A stretch of 64,000 nt of DNA from Oscillospiraceae bacterium. GTDB lineage: Bacteria > Bacillota > Clostridia > Oscillospirales > Oscillospiraceae. The stretch covers positions 1 to 64,000 of the forward strand of contig SVLR01000002.1 in the NCBI GenBank assembly GCA_015067785.1, written 5' to 3'. Shown here piece after piece: positions 6,765-15,365 of the stretch. The position numbers and the translations under genes were made by a program. The notes under the pieces are model-generated. The model saw only the letters and a program-made list of their open reading frames with translations. It made no database searches and was not told the DNA's origin. Position 1 is the first letter of the stretch. The number at the start of each line of letters is the position of its first letter.

Positions 6765-7928
6765 TTAGCGAATGACTCGGATCCGTAGGACACCAGGGAT
6801 CTGGGCAATCTGCTGCAGGGCAGATGCAGGGACCGGGTGATCCAAGTCAAACATGGTATAGGCATATTCTCCACGGCTGCGGTTAAGCATATCCGAGATG
6901 TTGATGCCCGCGCCTGCCAGCACGGTGGTGAACTGACTGAGGGTATTGGGAATGTTCTTATGGAGGATGGTGATCCGCCCTGCCTTGGAGCAGATACCCA
7001 TATCGCAGTTGGGATAATTCACCGAATTGACGATATTGCCGTTTTCGATGTAATTCATCACCTGCTTGACTGCCATTTTCGCGCAGTTATCCTCCGATTC
7101 CTCGGTGGAGGCGCCCAAATGGGGTATGGCAATGACACCGGGCATAGCGGCCGTCTTATCATTGGGGAAGTCGGTGACATAGCGGCGGATCTTACCGGAG
7201 GCTAAGCCTTTTTCCAGCGCATCGTCATCTACTAAGAGATCCCGGGCGAAATTGAGAAGCACCACGCCGTCACGCATTTTGGAAATGGCCTCCTCACCTA
7301 TCATCCCCCGGGTATCGTCCACAAGGGGTACATGCAAGGAAATGATGTCGCAGTTTTCGTAGATCTCCTCCCGGGTCTTGACCCGGACGATATGGCTATC
7401 CAAGTGCCAAGCCGCATCGATGGAAATATAAGGGTCACAGCCGTAGACCTCCATACCCAATTTCCGCGCTGCATTGGCAAGAGGTCCGCCAATGGCACCC
7501 AGACCGATCACGCCAAGCCGTTTGCCCCGGATCTCGTGACCGGCAAATTTAGACTTGCCCTTCTCCACCTTGGCGGCAACATCACCCGCATCCTTAATGG
7601 ACTGCACCCAGTTGATACCGCCTACCACATCCCGGCAAGCAAGAAGCATACCGCAGATGGACATCTCCACCACACCGTTGGCGTTTGCGCCGGGGGTGTT
7701 AAAGACCACGATGCCCTGCTCCGCACACCGTTCCAGCGGGATATTATTCACGCCGGCACCCGCTCTTGCCACCGCAAGAAGACCTTCCGGCAGGGTCAGG
7801 TCGTGCATCTTCGCGCTGCGGACCATCACCGCATCGGCATCTAAAAGGTCCTCTGTTTTCACATAATTCTCTGTCCAAAGGGCTGTGCCCTTGGGGGAAA
7901 TGGGATTGAGATAATGAATCTTTGCCAT
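6765..7928 (-). CDS. serA: D-3-phosphoglycerate dehydrogenase
   Basis: The first enzyme of serine synthesis oxidises 3-phosphoglycerate to 3-phosphohydroxypyruvate. The 387-residue protein is the short type. The NAD-binding GLGAIG is at residues 142-147, the substrate Arg is in NFARDLL (R229), and the catalytic His270 is in IPHLGAST. A C-terminal ACT-type domain (about 315-387) normally senses serine. The position of the catalytic Glu in the family D-x-F-P-x-E pattern carries Asp257, a conservative change. AAGGAG lies 7 bases before the start. It is the last gene of trpB-trpA-serC-serA, 12 bases after serC, and so is co-transcribed behind a tryptophan T-box. No serB is present in the operon. 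Confidence 0.95.
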   Translation of the reverse strand: MAKIHYLNPISPKGTALWTENYVKTEDLLDADAVMVRSAKMHDLTLPEGLLAVARAGAGVNNIPLERCAEQGIVVFNTPGANANGVVEMSICGMLLACRDVVGGINWVQSIKDAGDVAAKVEKGKSKFAGHEIRGKRLGVIGLGAIGGPLANAARKLGMEVYGCDPYISIDAAWHLDSHIVRVKTREEIYENCDIISLHVPLVDDTRGMIGEEAISKMRDGVVLLNFARDLLVDDDALEKGLASGKIRRYVTDFPNDKTAAMPGVIAIPHLGASTEESEDNCAKMAVKQVMNYIENGNIVNSVNYPNCDMGICSKAGRITILHKNIPNTLSQFTTVLAGAGINISDMLNRSRGEYAYTMFDLDHPVPASALQQIAQIPGVLRIRVIR

Positions 7929-7940
7929 TTTTTACGCTCC

Positions 7941-9023
7941 TTAGCTGTGCTGTTTTTCAAATTCTTCCATAAAAGCAACCAGCTTTTTGACACCCTCTAT
8001 GGGCATTGCATTATAAATGCTGGCGCGCATACCGCCTACGGTACGGTGACCCTTCAAATTCACAAAGCCTGCCTCCGTTGCCGCTTTAATAAATTCTGCG
8101 TCAAGCTCTTCCCTTCCGGTCACAAAGGGCACATTCATAAGGCTGCGGTCTTCCTTGCGGACTGTTCCCTTAAACAATTTGCTGCGATCTAAGAAATCGT
8201 AGAGGATCGCCGCCTTTTTTTCGTTATAGGCTTTCATTGCCTCTAAGCCGCCCTGCTTTTTGAGCCACTTGAAGACCTTACCGCATATATAAATACCGTA
8301 GGCAGGCGGTGTATTATATAACGAGCCGTTATCTGCGTGGATCTTATATTTTAGCATTGTAGGCGTACAGGGCAGTACATCATCCGATATCAGATCTTCC
8401 CGAATAATGACGATGACCACGCCGGCAGGGCCGATGTTCTTCTGTACGCCACCATAGAGGATACCGTATTTGGTCACATCCACCGGCTCAGATAGGAAGC
8501 AGGAGGATACATCGGACACCAGAACCTTACCCTTTGTGTTGGGCAGCTGCTTAAATTTTGTGCCGTAGATGGTGTTATTCTCGCAGATGTAGACATAGTC
8601 TGCGTTTTCCGAAATGGGCAGATCGCTGCAGTCCGGGATATAGGAGAAGGTTTGATCCGCAGAGGATGCGATGGCATTGGCTGTGCCGTATTTCTTCGCT
8701 TCCTCGTATGCCTTCTTCGCCCACTGACCAGTGATGATATAATCAGCTACCTTGTTTTTCATCAGGTTCATCGGAATCGCCGCAAACTGCTGCGATGCGC
8801 CGCCCTGTAAAAACAGGACCTTATAGTTGGCGGGAATGTTCATCAGCTCCCGCAGATCCGCTTCCGCTTCGTCAATGATCCTCTGATAAGGCTTAGAACG
8901 GTGACTCATTTCCATCACCGACATACCGGTGCCATTGTAGTCCAGCATCTCTGCTGCCGCTTCTCTAAGTACTTCCTCCGGAAGCACCGCAGGACCTGCG
9001 GAAAAATTATATACGCGTGCCAT
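7941..9023 (-). CDS. serC: Phosphoserine aminotransferase
   Basis: This PLP enzyme transaminates 3-phosphohydroxypyruvate with glutamate to give phosphoserine. The 360-residue protein begins FSAGPAVLP (residues 7-15), has the GGASQQF phosphate-binding segment (74-80), and has the Schiff-base Lys195 in GGVQKNIGP. GGGAGGAG precedes ATG 9023. It lies 14 bases downstream of trpA and 12 bases upstream of serA. Together with SerA it supplies phosphoserine. Once dephosphorylated, this is the serine co-substrate of TrpB encoded by the first gene of the same transcript. Confidence 0.96.
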   Translation of the reverse strand: MARVYNFSAGPAVLPEEVLREAAAEMLDYNGTGMSVMEMSHRSKPYQRIIDEAEADLRELMNIPANYKVLFLQGGASQQFAAIPMNLMKNKVADYIITGQWAKKAYEEAKKYGTANAIASSADQTFSYIPDCSDLPISENADYVYICENNTIYGTKFKQLPNTKGKVLVSDVSSCFLSEPVDVTKYGILYGGVQKNIGPAGVVIVIIREDLISDDVLPCTPTMLKYKIHADNGSLYNTPPAYGIYICGKVFKWLKKQGGLEAMKAYNEKKAAILYDFLDRSKLFKGTVRKEDRSLMNVPFVTGREELDAEFIKAATEAGFVNLKGHRTVGGMRASIYNAMPIEGVKKLVAFMEEFEKQHS

Positions 9024-9037
9024 AGTGATCTCCTCCC

Positions 9038-9790
9038 TTAACCGTTGAGCAATTTGTCAATGTGCTCTACATAAGCAGTAATATGCCTTTTCGCGCCCAC
9101 CGGGTACTCATCCATAATATACACAAGCTCGTAGTCCAGCACCGCACCGTCAGCTTCTTCACAGAAGCTCTCGATGGGTGCGGCATCCGCAACACCGCAG
9201 CCGATGATGCAGGGAAGCTCCGGGTTCGCTTCTTTCGCAAGGCGCACTGCGTTTTGCACAGCCTCCCGGTTTGTCTCCGCACCGGTAACGATATACAGGA
9301 AGCCCTCAGCCTCTTTTGCGATCATCCCAATGCGCTCCGGCAGTTCCGGTGAGACCATAGAGATCAGCGATATACCGTAATCACGGAAGACCGCCTTAAA
9401 TTCCTCCTGCTCCTCGAAGGGCACATCGTGGAGGATCACACCGGTGACTCCGGCATCCTCACACTGCTTTGCAAAATTCTCAATACCGGGACTGAACACA
9501 AGATTGGCATAGCCCGTCAGCACCACCGGTACCTTATCGGAAAAGCGCTTCGCCGTCTCCATCACGGTTTTAGTGGTTGTACCGTCCGCAAGACCTCGCA
9601 GAGAGGATTCCTGAATGACCGGGTCAACGGCTGTAGGATCAGAAAAAGGAATGCCGAGAAACAGAATATCCGCACCGGCAGAAATAGCAGCATTTGCCGC
9701 CTCTACGGTTGCTTCCGCCGTAGGATCACCGCAGGTAAAATAGGCGGCAATGGCCTTGCGGGCAGAAAACGCAGATGTGAGCTTATTCAT
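9038..9790 (-). CDS. trpA: Tryptophan synthase alpha subunit homologue lacking catalytic residues
   Basis: The 250-residue TIM-barrel protein is clearly TrpA by position, length and segments such as [25 protein letters not shown] and TGAETN. The active site is changed, however. The residue matching E. coli Glu49 (LELG) is Phe44 (LFLG). The residue matching Asp60 is Val55 (DPTAVDP, with Asp shifted by one). The Gly-Ser phosphate site near the C-terminus (normally GSA) reads LDYEL (residues 218-222). Indole-3-glycerol phosphate cleavage is therefore not expected. The start at 9790 overlaps trpB by 8 bases. The likely remaining role is a structural and allosteric partner for TrpB. The parallel is Chlamydia trachomatis, whose TrpA is reported inactive yet supports TrpB. 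Confidence 0.9.
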   Translation of the reverse strand: MNKLTSAFSARKAIAAYFTCGDPTAEATVEAANAAISAGADILFLGIPFSDPTAVDPVIQESSLRGLADGTTTKTVMETAKRFSDKVPVVLTGYANLVFSPGIENFAKQCEDAGVTGVILHDVPFEEQEEFKAVFRDYGISLISMVSPELPERIGMIAKEAEGFLYIVTGAETNREAVQNAVRLAKEANPELPCIIGCGVADAAPIESFCEEADGAVLDYELVYIMDEYPVGAKRHITAYVEHIDKLLNG

Positions 9791-10964
9791 AGAGCTTACC
9801 TCCCTTGTATCTTGCGATGGCGGCGCAGTCCTTGTCACCGCGACCGGAGAGCGTGATGACAATGATCTTATCCTTATCCATCGCAGGGGCGATCTTCATT
9901 GCGTGGGCAACAGCGTGGGAAGATTCGATGGCAGGGATAATGCCCTCCATCCGGGAGAGGTACTCAAAGGCCTCCACCGCCTCATCATCCGTTACCGGCA
10001 CATACTGGGCACGACCGGAATCGTATAGTCCTGCGTGCTCCGGTCCGATGCCGGGATAGTCAAGGCCGGCGGAAATGGAATAGACCGGCGCGATCTGCCC
10101 ATCCTCATTTTGGCAGAAGTAGGATTTCATACCGTGGAAAATGCCTACACCGCCTGTGCTGATGGTAGCTGCTGTCTCCAAGGTATCCACGCCACGACCT
10201 GCAGCCTCGCAGCCAATGAGCTGCACGCCCGGCTCGTCGATAAAGTGATAGAATGTGCCGATGGCGTTGGATCCGCCGCCTACGCAGGCCATCACCACAT
10301 CGGGAAGCCTGCCCTCGGCTGTTAGGATCTGCGCCTTGATCTCCTTGGAGATCACCGCCTGCAAGTCTCTAACGATCATGGGGAAAGGATGGGGACCCAC
10401 AGAGGAGCCGAGACAGTAGTGAGTATCCTTCACGCACCGTCCCCAAGCGCACATTGCCTCGGAGACTGCATCCTTCAGCGTACCTGTGCCACTGGTGACC
10501 GGCACCACCTTTGCGCCCAAAAGCTCCATCTTATAGACATTCAGGGCTTGGCGCTCAATGTCCTCCTGACCCATATAAACGGTACACTCCATATCCATCA
10601 GAGCTGCAGCCGTGGCAGAGGCAACACCGTGCTGTCCGGCGCCGGTCTCTGCGATGAGATGGGTCTTTCCCATCTTCTTGGCAAGCAGCGCCTGACCGAG
10701 GACATTGTTGATCTTATGGGCGCCGGTGTGGTTCATATCCTCTCGCTTCAGGTAGATCTTCGCGCCGCCCAGCTCCCGAGTCAGCTTTTTTGCAAAGTAC
10801 AGCCGGGAGGGTCTGCCCGCATAATCATTAAAAAGCGCGGTCAGCTCTGCATTAAAAGTCGGGTCATTCTTATAGAAATTGTAGGCCTCCTCCAATTCCT
10901 TCAGAGCGCCCATCAGGCTCTCGGGCACATACTGTCCGCCGTGAATGCCAAATCTTCCGTTCAT
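9783..10964 (-). CDS. trpB: Tryptophan synthase beta subunit
   Basis: This PLP enzyme condenses indole with L-serine to tryptophan. The 393-residue protein is of the canonical TrpB1 type. The PLP Lys84 is in HTGAHKINN, the catalytic Glu106 is in AETGAGQHG, and the PLP-phosphate loop GGGSNAIG is near residue 227. All look intact. AGGAGG precedes ATG 10964. It is the first gene of trpB-trpA-serC-serA. A T-box leader with a UGG specifier and an intrinsic terminator ends 21 bases before the start. No trpC, trpD, trpE or trpF is present in the window, so with the altered TrpA the likely substrate is free indole. Confidence 0.96.
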   Translation of the reverse strand: MNGRFGIHGGQYVPESLMGALKELEEAYNFYKNDPTFNAELTALFNDYAGRPSRLYFAKKLTRELGGAKIYLKREDMNHTGAHKINNVLGQALLAKKMGKTHLIAETGAGQHGVASATAAALMDMECTVYMGQEDIERQALNVYKMELLGAKVVPVTSGTGTLKDAVSEAMCAWGRCVKDTHYCLGSSVGPHPFPMIVRDLQAVISKEIKAQILTAEGRLPDVVMACVGGGSNAIGTFYHFIDEPGVQLIGCEAAGRGVDTLETAATISTGGVGIFHGMKSYFCQNEDGQIAPVYSISAGLDYPGIGPEHAGLYDSGRAQYVPVTDDEAVEAFEYLSRMEGIIPAIESSHAVAHAMKIAPAMDKDKIIVITLSGRGDKDCAAIARYKGGKLYE

Positions 10965-10978
10965 AACTGCCTCCTAAA

Positions 10979-11248
10979 ACAAAAAGTCCTTGACAGACGA
11001 AAATTCTGTCAAGGACGAATACATAGATCCGCGGTGCCACCTTGATTTACAGCAAACGCTGTACCCTTTGCGAGATACCAACATATCTCCGGTAACTGAC
11101 GCATACCCTCGCGTTGCAGATACTAAGCGAAGCCTTTCCCTGCACCCTCCGCGGCCCATTTGCCGATCTGTGTTTTGCCCGGCTCTCAGCACCCCGGACT
11201 CTCTGTGAAAGCATAACCGACTTTACTCCCGCATCAACGGTTTTTATA
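10979..11248 (-). ncRNA. T-box riboswitch, tRNA-Trp (UGG specifier), controlling trpBA-serCA
   Basis: The minus-strand leader carries the T-box core AAGGTGGCACCGCGG (11043-11029). Stem I has the AGAGAG bulge (11204-11199) and a GGTGCTGA distal loop. Its lower part pairs GCGG with CCGC and GTCGGT with ATCGGC around an internal loop, where AAATGGG places the codon UGG at 11158-11156, followed by a purine as expected. The T-box bulge UGGC would pair with an NCCA end whose discriminator is G, as in bacterial tRNA-Trp. A terminator hairpin (10986-11016, 12-bp stem followed by T5) competes with the antiterminator. Uncharged tRNA-Trp should turn the operon on. Confidence 0.93.
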
Positions 11249-11255
11249 TGAAAGA

Positions 11256-11284
11256 TTTATAGCACATCCCGCAGTCAATGTCAA
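11256..11284 (-). promoter_or_regulatory. Promoter of the trpBA-serCA operon
   Basis: On the minus strand the -35 is TTGACA (11279-11284) and the -10 is TATAAA (11256-11261), with a 17-base spacer. Transcription would begin near 11249, right at the 5' end of the T-box stem I. Confidence 0.85.
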
Positions 11285-11322
11285 TAGTCTTTCCATAAAA
11301 AACTTTTGTTTTCCCGAGAAAA

Positions 11323-13137
11323 TCAGACAAACGAGATATGATAGTGGCGAAGCCAGAAATTAAGCTGCAGCATATAGGCGATGGTCTGCGGCTTTTTCAT
11401 CAGCTGACCGTACCATGGCCAAGTAAATTCCGCAGTCAGAAGCTGCTCCAGCGCTTTCCTTTCTACGATCTGGAATATGGGCGCAGAGGGGTCTGTCAGC
11501 ACCTCGCGAAGCATCGCTGAGACCAATTCCTCATATTTGGGGTCGTGGGTCTTTGGATAAGGGCTTTTCTTTCGCCATAAGATCTCGTCCGGGAGGATCC
11601 CCTGCATTGCGTGGCGCAGAAGTCCCTTTTCGTAGCCGGCACGGTCTTTATAGGACCAAGGCACGGCATACATATATTCCGCAATGCGATAGTCGCAAAA
11701 CGGCACCCGCACCTCAAGTCCGCAGTACATACTCATCCTATCCTTTCGGTCAAGAAGGGTCTGCATAAACCAGTGGTGATTGAGGTTTACCATTTCCTTC
11801 ATCCTTTTTTCCGTAGGGAGTGTACCGGGCAGAATATCACACCGGTTCAGCGTTGTTTGGTACAGGTCCCCCACAAAGCAATCTGGGTCGATCTGCGCCC
11901 GGATATCCGGATGGAGAAAATCTGCTCTTTGGGCTGTGTTTTGTGCCCAAGGGAAGCCGCTTCGCGCTCTCACCTCCGGGTCACGGTACCAAGGATATCC
12001 GCCGAAGATCTCATCAGCGCACTCTCCCGACAGTGCCACCTTTACAACGCTTCGAATTTCCTTACAAAATGCCAATAATGAAAAATCCACATCTGCCATC
12101 CCCGGCAGATCCCGGGCGATGGTCGCCTCCTCCAAAGTGTTCACCAAAGCTTCCGGTGTTAGCACCGTTCTGTGGGGGAGCACACCGAGGGCATTTTCCA
12201 TAATGGGGATATAGTCGCTGTCGGTATTGGGCTGGAATTTCCCGGGAACGAAGAATTTCCGGTTGTTTTCATAATCTAAGGAAAATGTATTCAGGCGCGC
12301 TCCCCTCTTTGCCGTCTCCCCTGCACAGACTGCGGAAATAAGACTGGAGTCCAGTCCACCGGACAGGAAGCAGCCGATAGGCACATCTGAGACCATCTGC
12401 CGACGGATGGAATCGGTCAGCAGCATTCTGATATGCTCTGCCGTTTCCTCAAAGCTTTCCTCGTGGGTGCGGTCCTTCAAATACCAGTACCGCTTCCATT
12501 GCCATTTTCCGTCTTGAAACACACCGCAGCAGCCCGGTTCCAGCTCCATAATGTCCTTAAAAACACCGCTGCCCGGCTTGCGCCCCGGACCGAGAAGTAG
12601 CAGCTCTGCCACGCCCTGGGCATCCAGTCTCGCCTCCACGCCCGGATAGGCAAGAATGGTCTTTAGCTCTGAGGCAAACAGAAAGCCGCCCTTGTGGCGC
12701 GTGTAAAACAGCGGTTTCACACCGATCCGGTCCCGGGCAACAAAGAGCCTTTTGGTGTGATGCTCCCACACCGCAAAAGCGAAGATGCCGTTTACAAGCT
12801 GCAGTGCCTCCTCGCCCCATTGGGCATAAGCGTGGAGCAGCACCTCTGTGTCAGAATGGGTACGAAATTGATGTCCCAGAGCGATCAATCTGCTGCGAAG
12901 CTCTGCTGTATTATAAAGCTCTCCATTATAGGTGATGGTATATTTTTCATTTCCTTGTACATAGGTCATAGGCTGGGCGCCGCCGTCCAAGTCAATGATG
13001 GCAAGACGGCTGTGGAGCAGACAGCACTCCCCCTGCTGAAAGCTGCCCCGACCGTCCGGTCCTCGCCGCGCCATCGTTTCAAGCATTTTTTCCGTACCGA
13101 TGATCGGTAAACCGACCATACCAGCGATCCCACACAT
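11323..13137 (-). CDS. asnB: Asparagine synthase (glutamine-hydrolysing)
   Basis: The cytosolic enzyme transfers ammonia from glutamine to aspartate using ATP. The start at 13137 is set by the obligatory MCGIAG, where Cys2 is the class II glutaminase nucleophile. Upstream in-frame codons would bury it. The protein has 604 residues. The glutaminase domain (about 1-200) shows YNGEL and RDRIGVKPL. The synthetase domain starts with the SGGLDSS PP-loop near residue 258 and has SGECADEIFGGY near 375. GGAAAGGGATGG supplies the ribosome-binding site. It lies alone upstream of the trp T-box operon in the same direction. Gram-positive homologues can also modify cell-wall peptides, but nothing here indicates that. 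Confidence 0.92.
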   Translation of the reverse strand: MCGIAGMVGLPIIGTEKMLETMARRGPDGRGSFQQGECCLLHSRLAIIDLDGGAQPMTYVQGNEKYTITYNGELYNTAELRSRLIALGHQFRTHSDTEVLLHAYAQWGEEALQLVNGIFAFAVWEHHTKRLFVARDRIGVKPLFYTRHKGGFLFASELKTILAYPGVEARLDAQGVAELLLLGPGRKPGSGVFKDIMELEPGCCGVFQDGKWQWKRYWYLKDRTHEESFEETAEHIRMLLTDSIRRQMVSDVPIGCFLSGGLDSSLISAVCAGETAKRGARLNTFSLDYENNRKFFVPGKFQPNTDSDYIPIMENALGVLPHRTVLTPEALVNTLEEATIARDLPGMADVDFSLLAFCKEIRSVVKVALSGECADEIFGGYPWYRDPEVRARSGFPWAQNTAQRADFLHPDIRAQIDPDCFVGDLYQTTLNRCDILPGTLPTEKRMKEMVNLNHHWFMQTLLDRKDRMSMYCGLEVRVPFCDYRIAEYMYAVPWSYKDRAGYEKGLLRHAMQGILPDEILWRKKSPYPKTHDPKYEELVSAMLREVLTDPSAPIFQIVERKALEQLLTAEFTWPWYGQLMKKPQTIAYMLQLNFWLRHYHISFV

Positions 13138-13230
13138 ATCCATCCCTTTCCTTTCGTGGTACATTCTATTATTCCTGCGAAATTGTGTGCATAATTTTGG
13201 AATGCCCCGGGAAATTTACAGAGGGGTGAT

Positions 13231-13662
13231 ATGATGAAAACCGGAAAAGATGTATTAAATTCTGTGGTAAAGACCACGCAGATGGGGCAGCTGGGTATTG
13301 AGGCGGTGCTGGAATTTACTCGGCAGCCGGAGCTACGGCAGGCGCTGCGTGATCAGAAAAAGGAATACGACGAGATTGAAAAGGAAGCAATGAAGATCGC
13401 AGGGCAGCGGCAATGGGAGGTCAAAAACCTGAACCCTGCCGTCAAGGGTATGGCGCGGATGACCACACGGATGCGTGTATCCGGCAAGGACCCGGATTCC
13501 ACCATTGCGGCAATGATGATCAAAGGCAACACCAGAGGCAGCATTAAGACACTTAAAAATATGCACCGCTACCCGGAGACCACCGGCAGCATCTGCGCCA
13601 TCTCCGAACGGCTACTGCGCTGTGAAACCGATAATATTACGCAAATGCAGGGGTTCGTGTGA
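13231..13662 (+). CDS. Conserved helical protein of unknown function (spore/cell-wall cluster)
   Basis: The 143-residue soluble protein has no signal peptide or membrane segment. Its sequence is rich in Met, Arg, Lys and Gln and looks almost wholly helical, with two long amphipathic stretches (residues 15-60 and 75-140). Similar proteins occur in Clostridia, but I recognise no named domain. GAGGGG lies 6 bases before ATG 13231. It is the first of four plus-strand genes that end with peptidoglycan-binding proteins, so a role in spore or envelope assembly is possible by context only. Confidence 0.7.
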   Translation: MMKTGKDVLNSVVKTTQMGQLGIEAVLEFTRQPELRQALRDQKKEYDEIEKEAMKIAGQRQWEVKNLNPAVKGMARMTTRMRVSGKDPDSTIAAMMIKGNTRGSIKTLKNMHRYPETTGSICAISERLLRCETDNITQMQGFV

Positions 13663-13720
13663 CCCCTGCACACTTTTTAACGATCTACATAGGATAAAGA
13701 GAGGAAAGGAGTGTGATCTT

Positions 13721-14104
13721 CTGAGCGCACAAGGTCAGATTCAGGTAAACGCTTATGTCAGCAATGCAAGAATACCGCTAAAGGATGTGGCAGTCACCGT
13801 CACCGACGCAGGCGGCTCTGCAATCGCGATGCGCCTTACCAACCGCAGCGGTCAGCTACCAGCGCCCGTCACGGTAGAAGTGCCGGATCGCGCAGCCAGC
13901 TTAAGCCCCAACACCGGGGTAATTCCCTTTACCACCGTCAACCTATACGCCCGTGCTGAAGATTACGAGGAGATATTCATTGAGAACCTACAGGTCTTTG
14001 CCGACACGGTGACGGAGCAGGATTTGGAGCTGATTCCCCTATCGGAATTTCCCGACAGTTGGAATAAGTCCGAGACCTTCCTGACACCGGCACAAAACTT
14101 ATGA
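13721..14104 (+). CDS. Carboxypeptidase-regulatory-like beta-sandwich protein, probable CTG start
   Basis: The roughly 127-residue protein looks like a single beta-sandwich of the carboxypeptidase-regulatory-like type: IQVNAYVSNARIPLKDVAVTVTD, then a turn and a PVTVEVP strand, ending in a VNLYA strand and an aromatic tail. No ATG, GTG or TTG is suitably placed. The in-frame ATG at 13622 lies inside the previous gene, and GTG 13713 is out of frame and soon stops. AGGAAAGGAG (13702-13711) sits 9 bases before an in-frame CTG at 13721 that would begin (M)SAQGQIQV. It lies 10 bases upstream of the SpoIID-like gene and is probably its operon partner. Confidence 0.7.
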   Translation: MSAQGQIQVNAYVSNARIPLKDVAVTVTDAGGSAIAMRLTNRSGQLPAPVTVEVPDRAASLSPNTGVIPFTTVNLYARAEDYEEIFIENLQVFADTVTEQDLELIPLSEFPDSWNKSETFLTPAQNL

Positions 14105-14114
14105 GGAGGTATCT

Positions 14115-15365
14115 ATGCCGGTCGTAACACCTTATGTTCCCCAAAGCATTACCGTACATTTAGGCTCACCTGCCTCCAATGCCGCCAATGTGACCGTTCC
14201 CTTCGTGGACTATGTAAAAAATGTGGCATCCAGTGAGATCTACCCCACCTGGGATGAGGATGCCCTTAGAGCAAATATCCTCGCCATCGTATCCTTTGCA
14301 CTGAATCGGGTCTACACGGAATTTTACCGCAGCCGAGGCTACGGCTTCGACATCACCAATAACACAGCCTACGATCAGGCCTTTGTCAACGGACGCAGTT
14401 ATTTTGGCAATATATCCCGATTGGTGGATGAGATTTTTAACGATTACCTCCGCAGACCCGGCTTCGTCGAGCCACTTGCTGCTAAGTTCTGTAACGGCAC
14501 TACCGTTACCTGCGAAGGGCTCAGCCAATGGGGCAGTGAGAATTTAGCCCGCCAAGGCTATTCCTATGACCAGATCCTCCGCAGCTACTACGGCAATGTG
14601 GAGATCGTACCCGATGCGCCGGTGCGGGGAATTATGTCCTCCTACCCCGGAACACCCTTACAGCGGGGCAGTTCCGGCCCCAATGTGGTGGTGATTCAAA
14701 CATCTCTGAACCGGATCTCCCAAAACTACCCGGCTATACCGAAGATTGCCAATGTGGACGGTATTTTCGGCAGCCGGACGGAGGCCTCCGTCCGCGCCTT
14801 CCAGCAGATCTTTGGTCTGACGCCGGACGGCATTGTGGGTCCTGCCACCTGGTATGAGATCGTTCGCCTTTACACCGCTGTTACGGAGCTTTCTGAGCTT
14901 CGCAGTCAGGGTCAGCAGTTCTATGCCGTCAACTGGAGCTCGCCAAACGGTCTGCAGGTGGGTGACTCCGGTGATAAGGTGCGATTTTTGCAATATATGC
15001 TCTCAGTATTATCTGCGTACATCTCCGCCATCCCACCGCTGGCGGTTGACAGTATCTTTGGCAATGACACCCGCAACGCGGTCCTTGCCGCCCAAAGACG
15101 GTTTGGTCTGCCGGAGACTGGGGTCGTGGACGCAAATACATGGGACGCCATCTATGAGCAATACGCAGGTATTGAGAACACCACATTGCGAAGCGGAGAA
15201 ATCTTCCCGGCAAGCGGTGCACAGGCAGTTCCCGCCTTTGCACGAAGCCGGAACGGAAACGGGAACCGCCAGCAGTACGCAAGAACGCCCACCCTCACCC
15301 AATTCCCCGGCAGAGACCTCAGTATGGGCACCCAGGACCCGGTCCGTCAGGAGGTGGTACGATGA
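14115..15365 (+). CDS. SpoIID-type domain fused to two peptidoglycan-binding domains
   Basis: The 416-residue protein has three parts. Residues about 10-165 resemble the SpoIID/LytB family: VPFVDYVKNVASSEIYP with the conserved Glu, ALRANILAIVSFALNRV, and GLSQWGSENLARQGYSYDQILRSYYG. SpoIID is a lytic transglycosylase that trims peptidoglycan during engulfment. Residues 178-252 and 278-352 are two PG_binding_1 domains, each with a V-D-G/S-I-F-G pattern and an A-F-Q or A-Q-R-R-F-G helix. A low-complexity polar tail follows. No signal peptide is visible, so it may act inside the forespore or coat layers. AGGAGG precedes ATG 14115. Its end overlaps the next gene by ATGA. Confidence 0.8.
   Translation: MPVVTPYVPQSITVHLGSPASNAANVTVPFVDYVKNVASSEIYPTWDEDALRANILAIVSFALNRVYTEFYRSRGYGFDITNNTAYDQAFVNGRSYFGNISRLVDEIFNDYLRRPGFVEPLAAKFCNGTTVTCEGLSQWGSENLARQGYSYDQILRSYYGNVEIVPDAPVRGIMSSYPGTPLQRGSSGPNVVVIQTSLNRISQNYPAIPKIANVDGIFGSRTEASVRAFQQIFGLTPDGIVGPATWYEIVRLYTAVTELSELRSQGQQFYAVNWSSPNGLQVGDSGDKVRFLQYMLSVLSAYISAIPPLAVDSIFGNDTRNAVLAAQRRFGLPETGVVDANTWDAIYEQYAGIENTTLRSGEIFPASGAQAVPAFARSRNGNGNRQQYARTPTLTQFPGRDLSMGTQDPVRQEVVR

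Larger units (their letters stand above)
10965..11322. other. Leader region between trpB and asnB
   Basis: This stretch is fully explained by the T-box leader and its promoter. No small gene is seen. The 38 bases between the promoter and the asnB stop codon hold no clear terminator hairpin, so some read-through from asnB into the T-box is possible. Confidence 0.7.
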
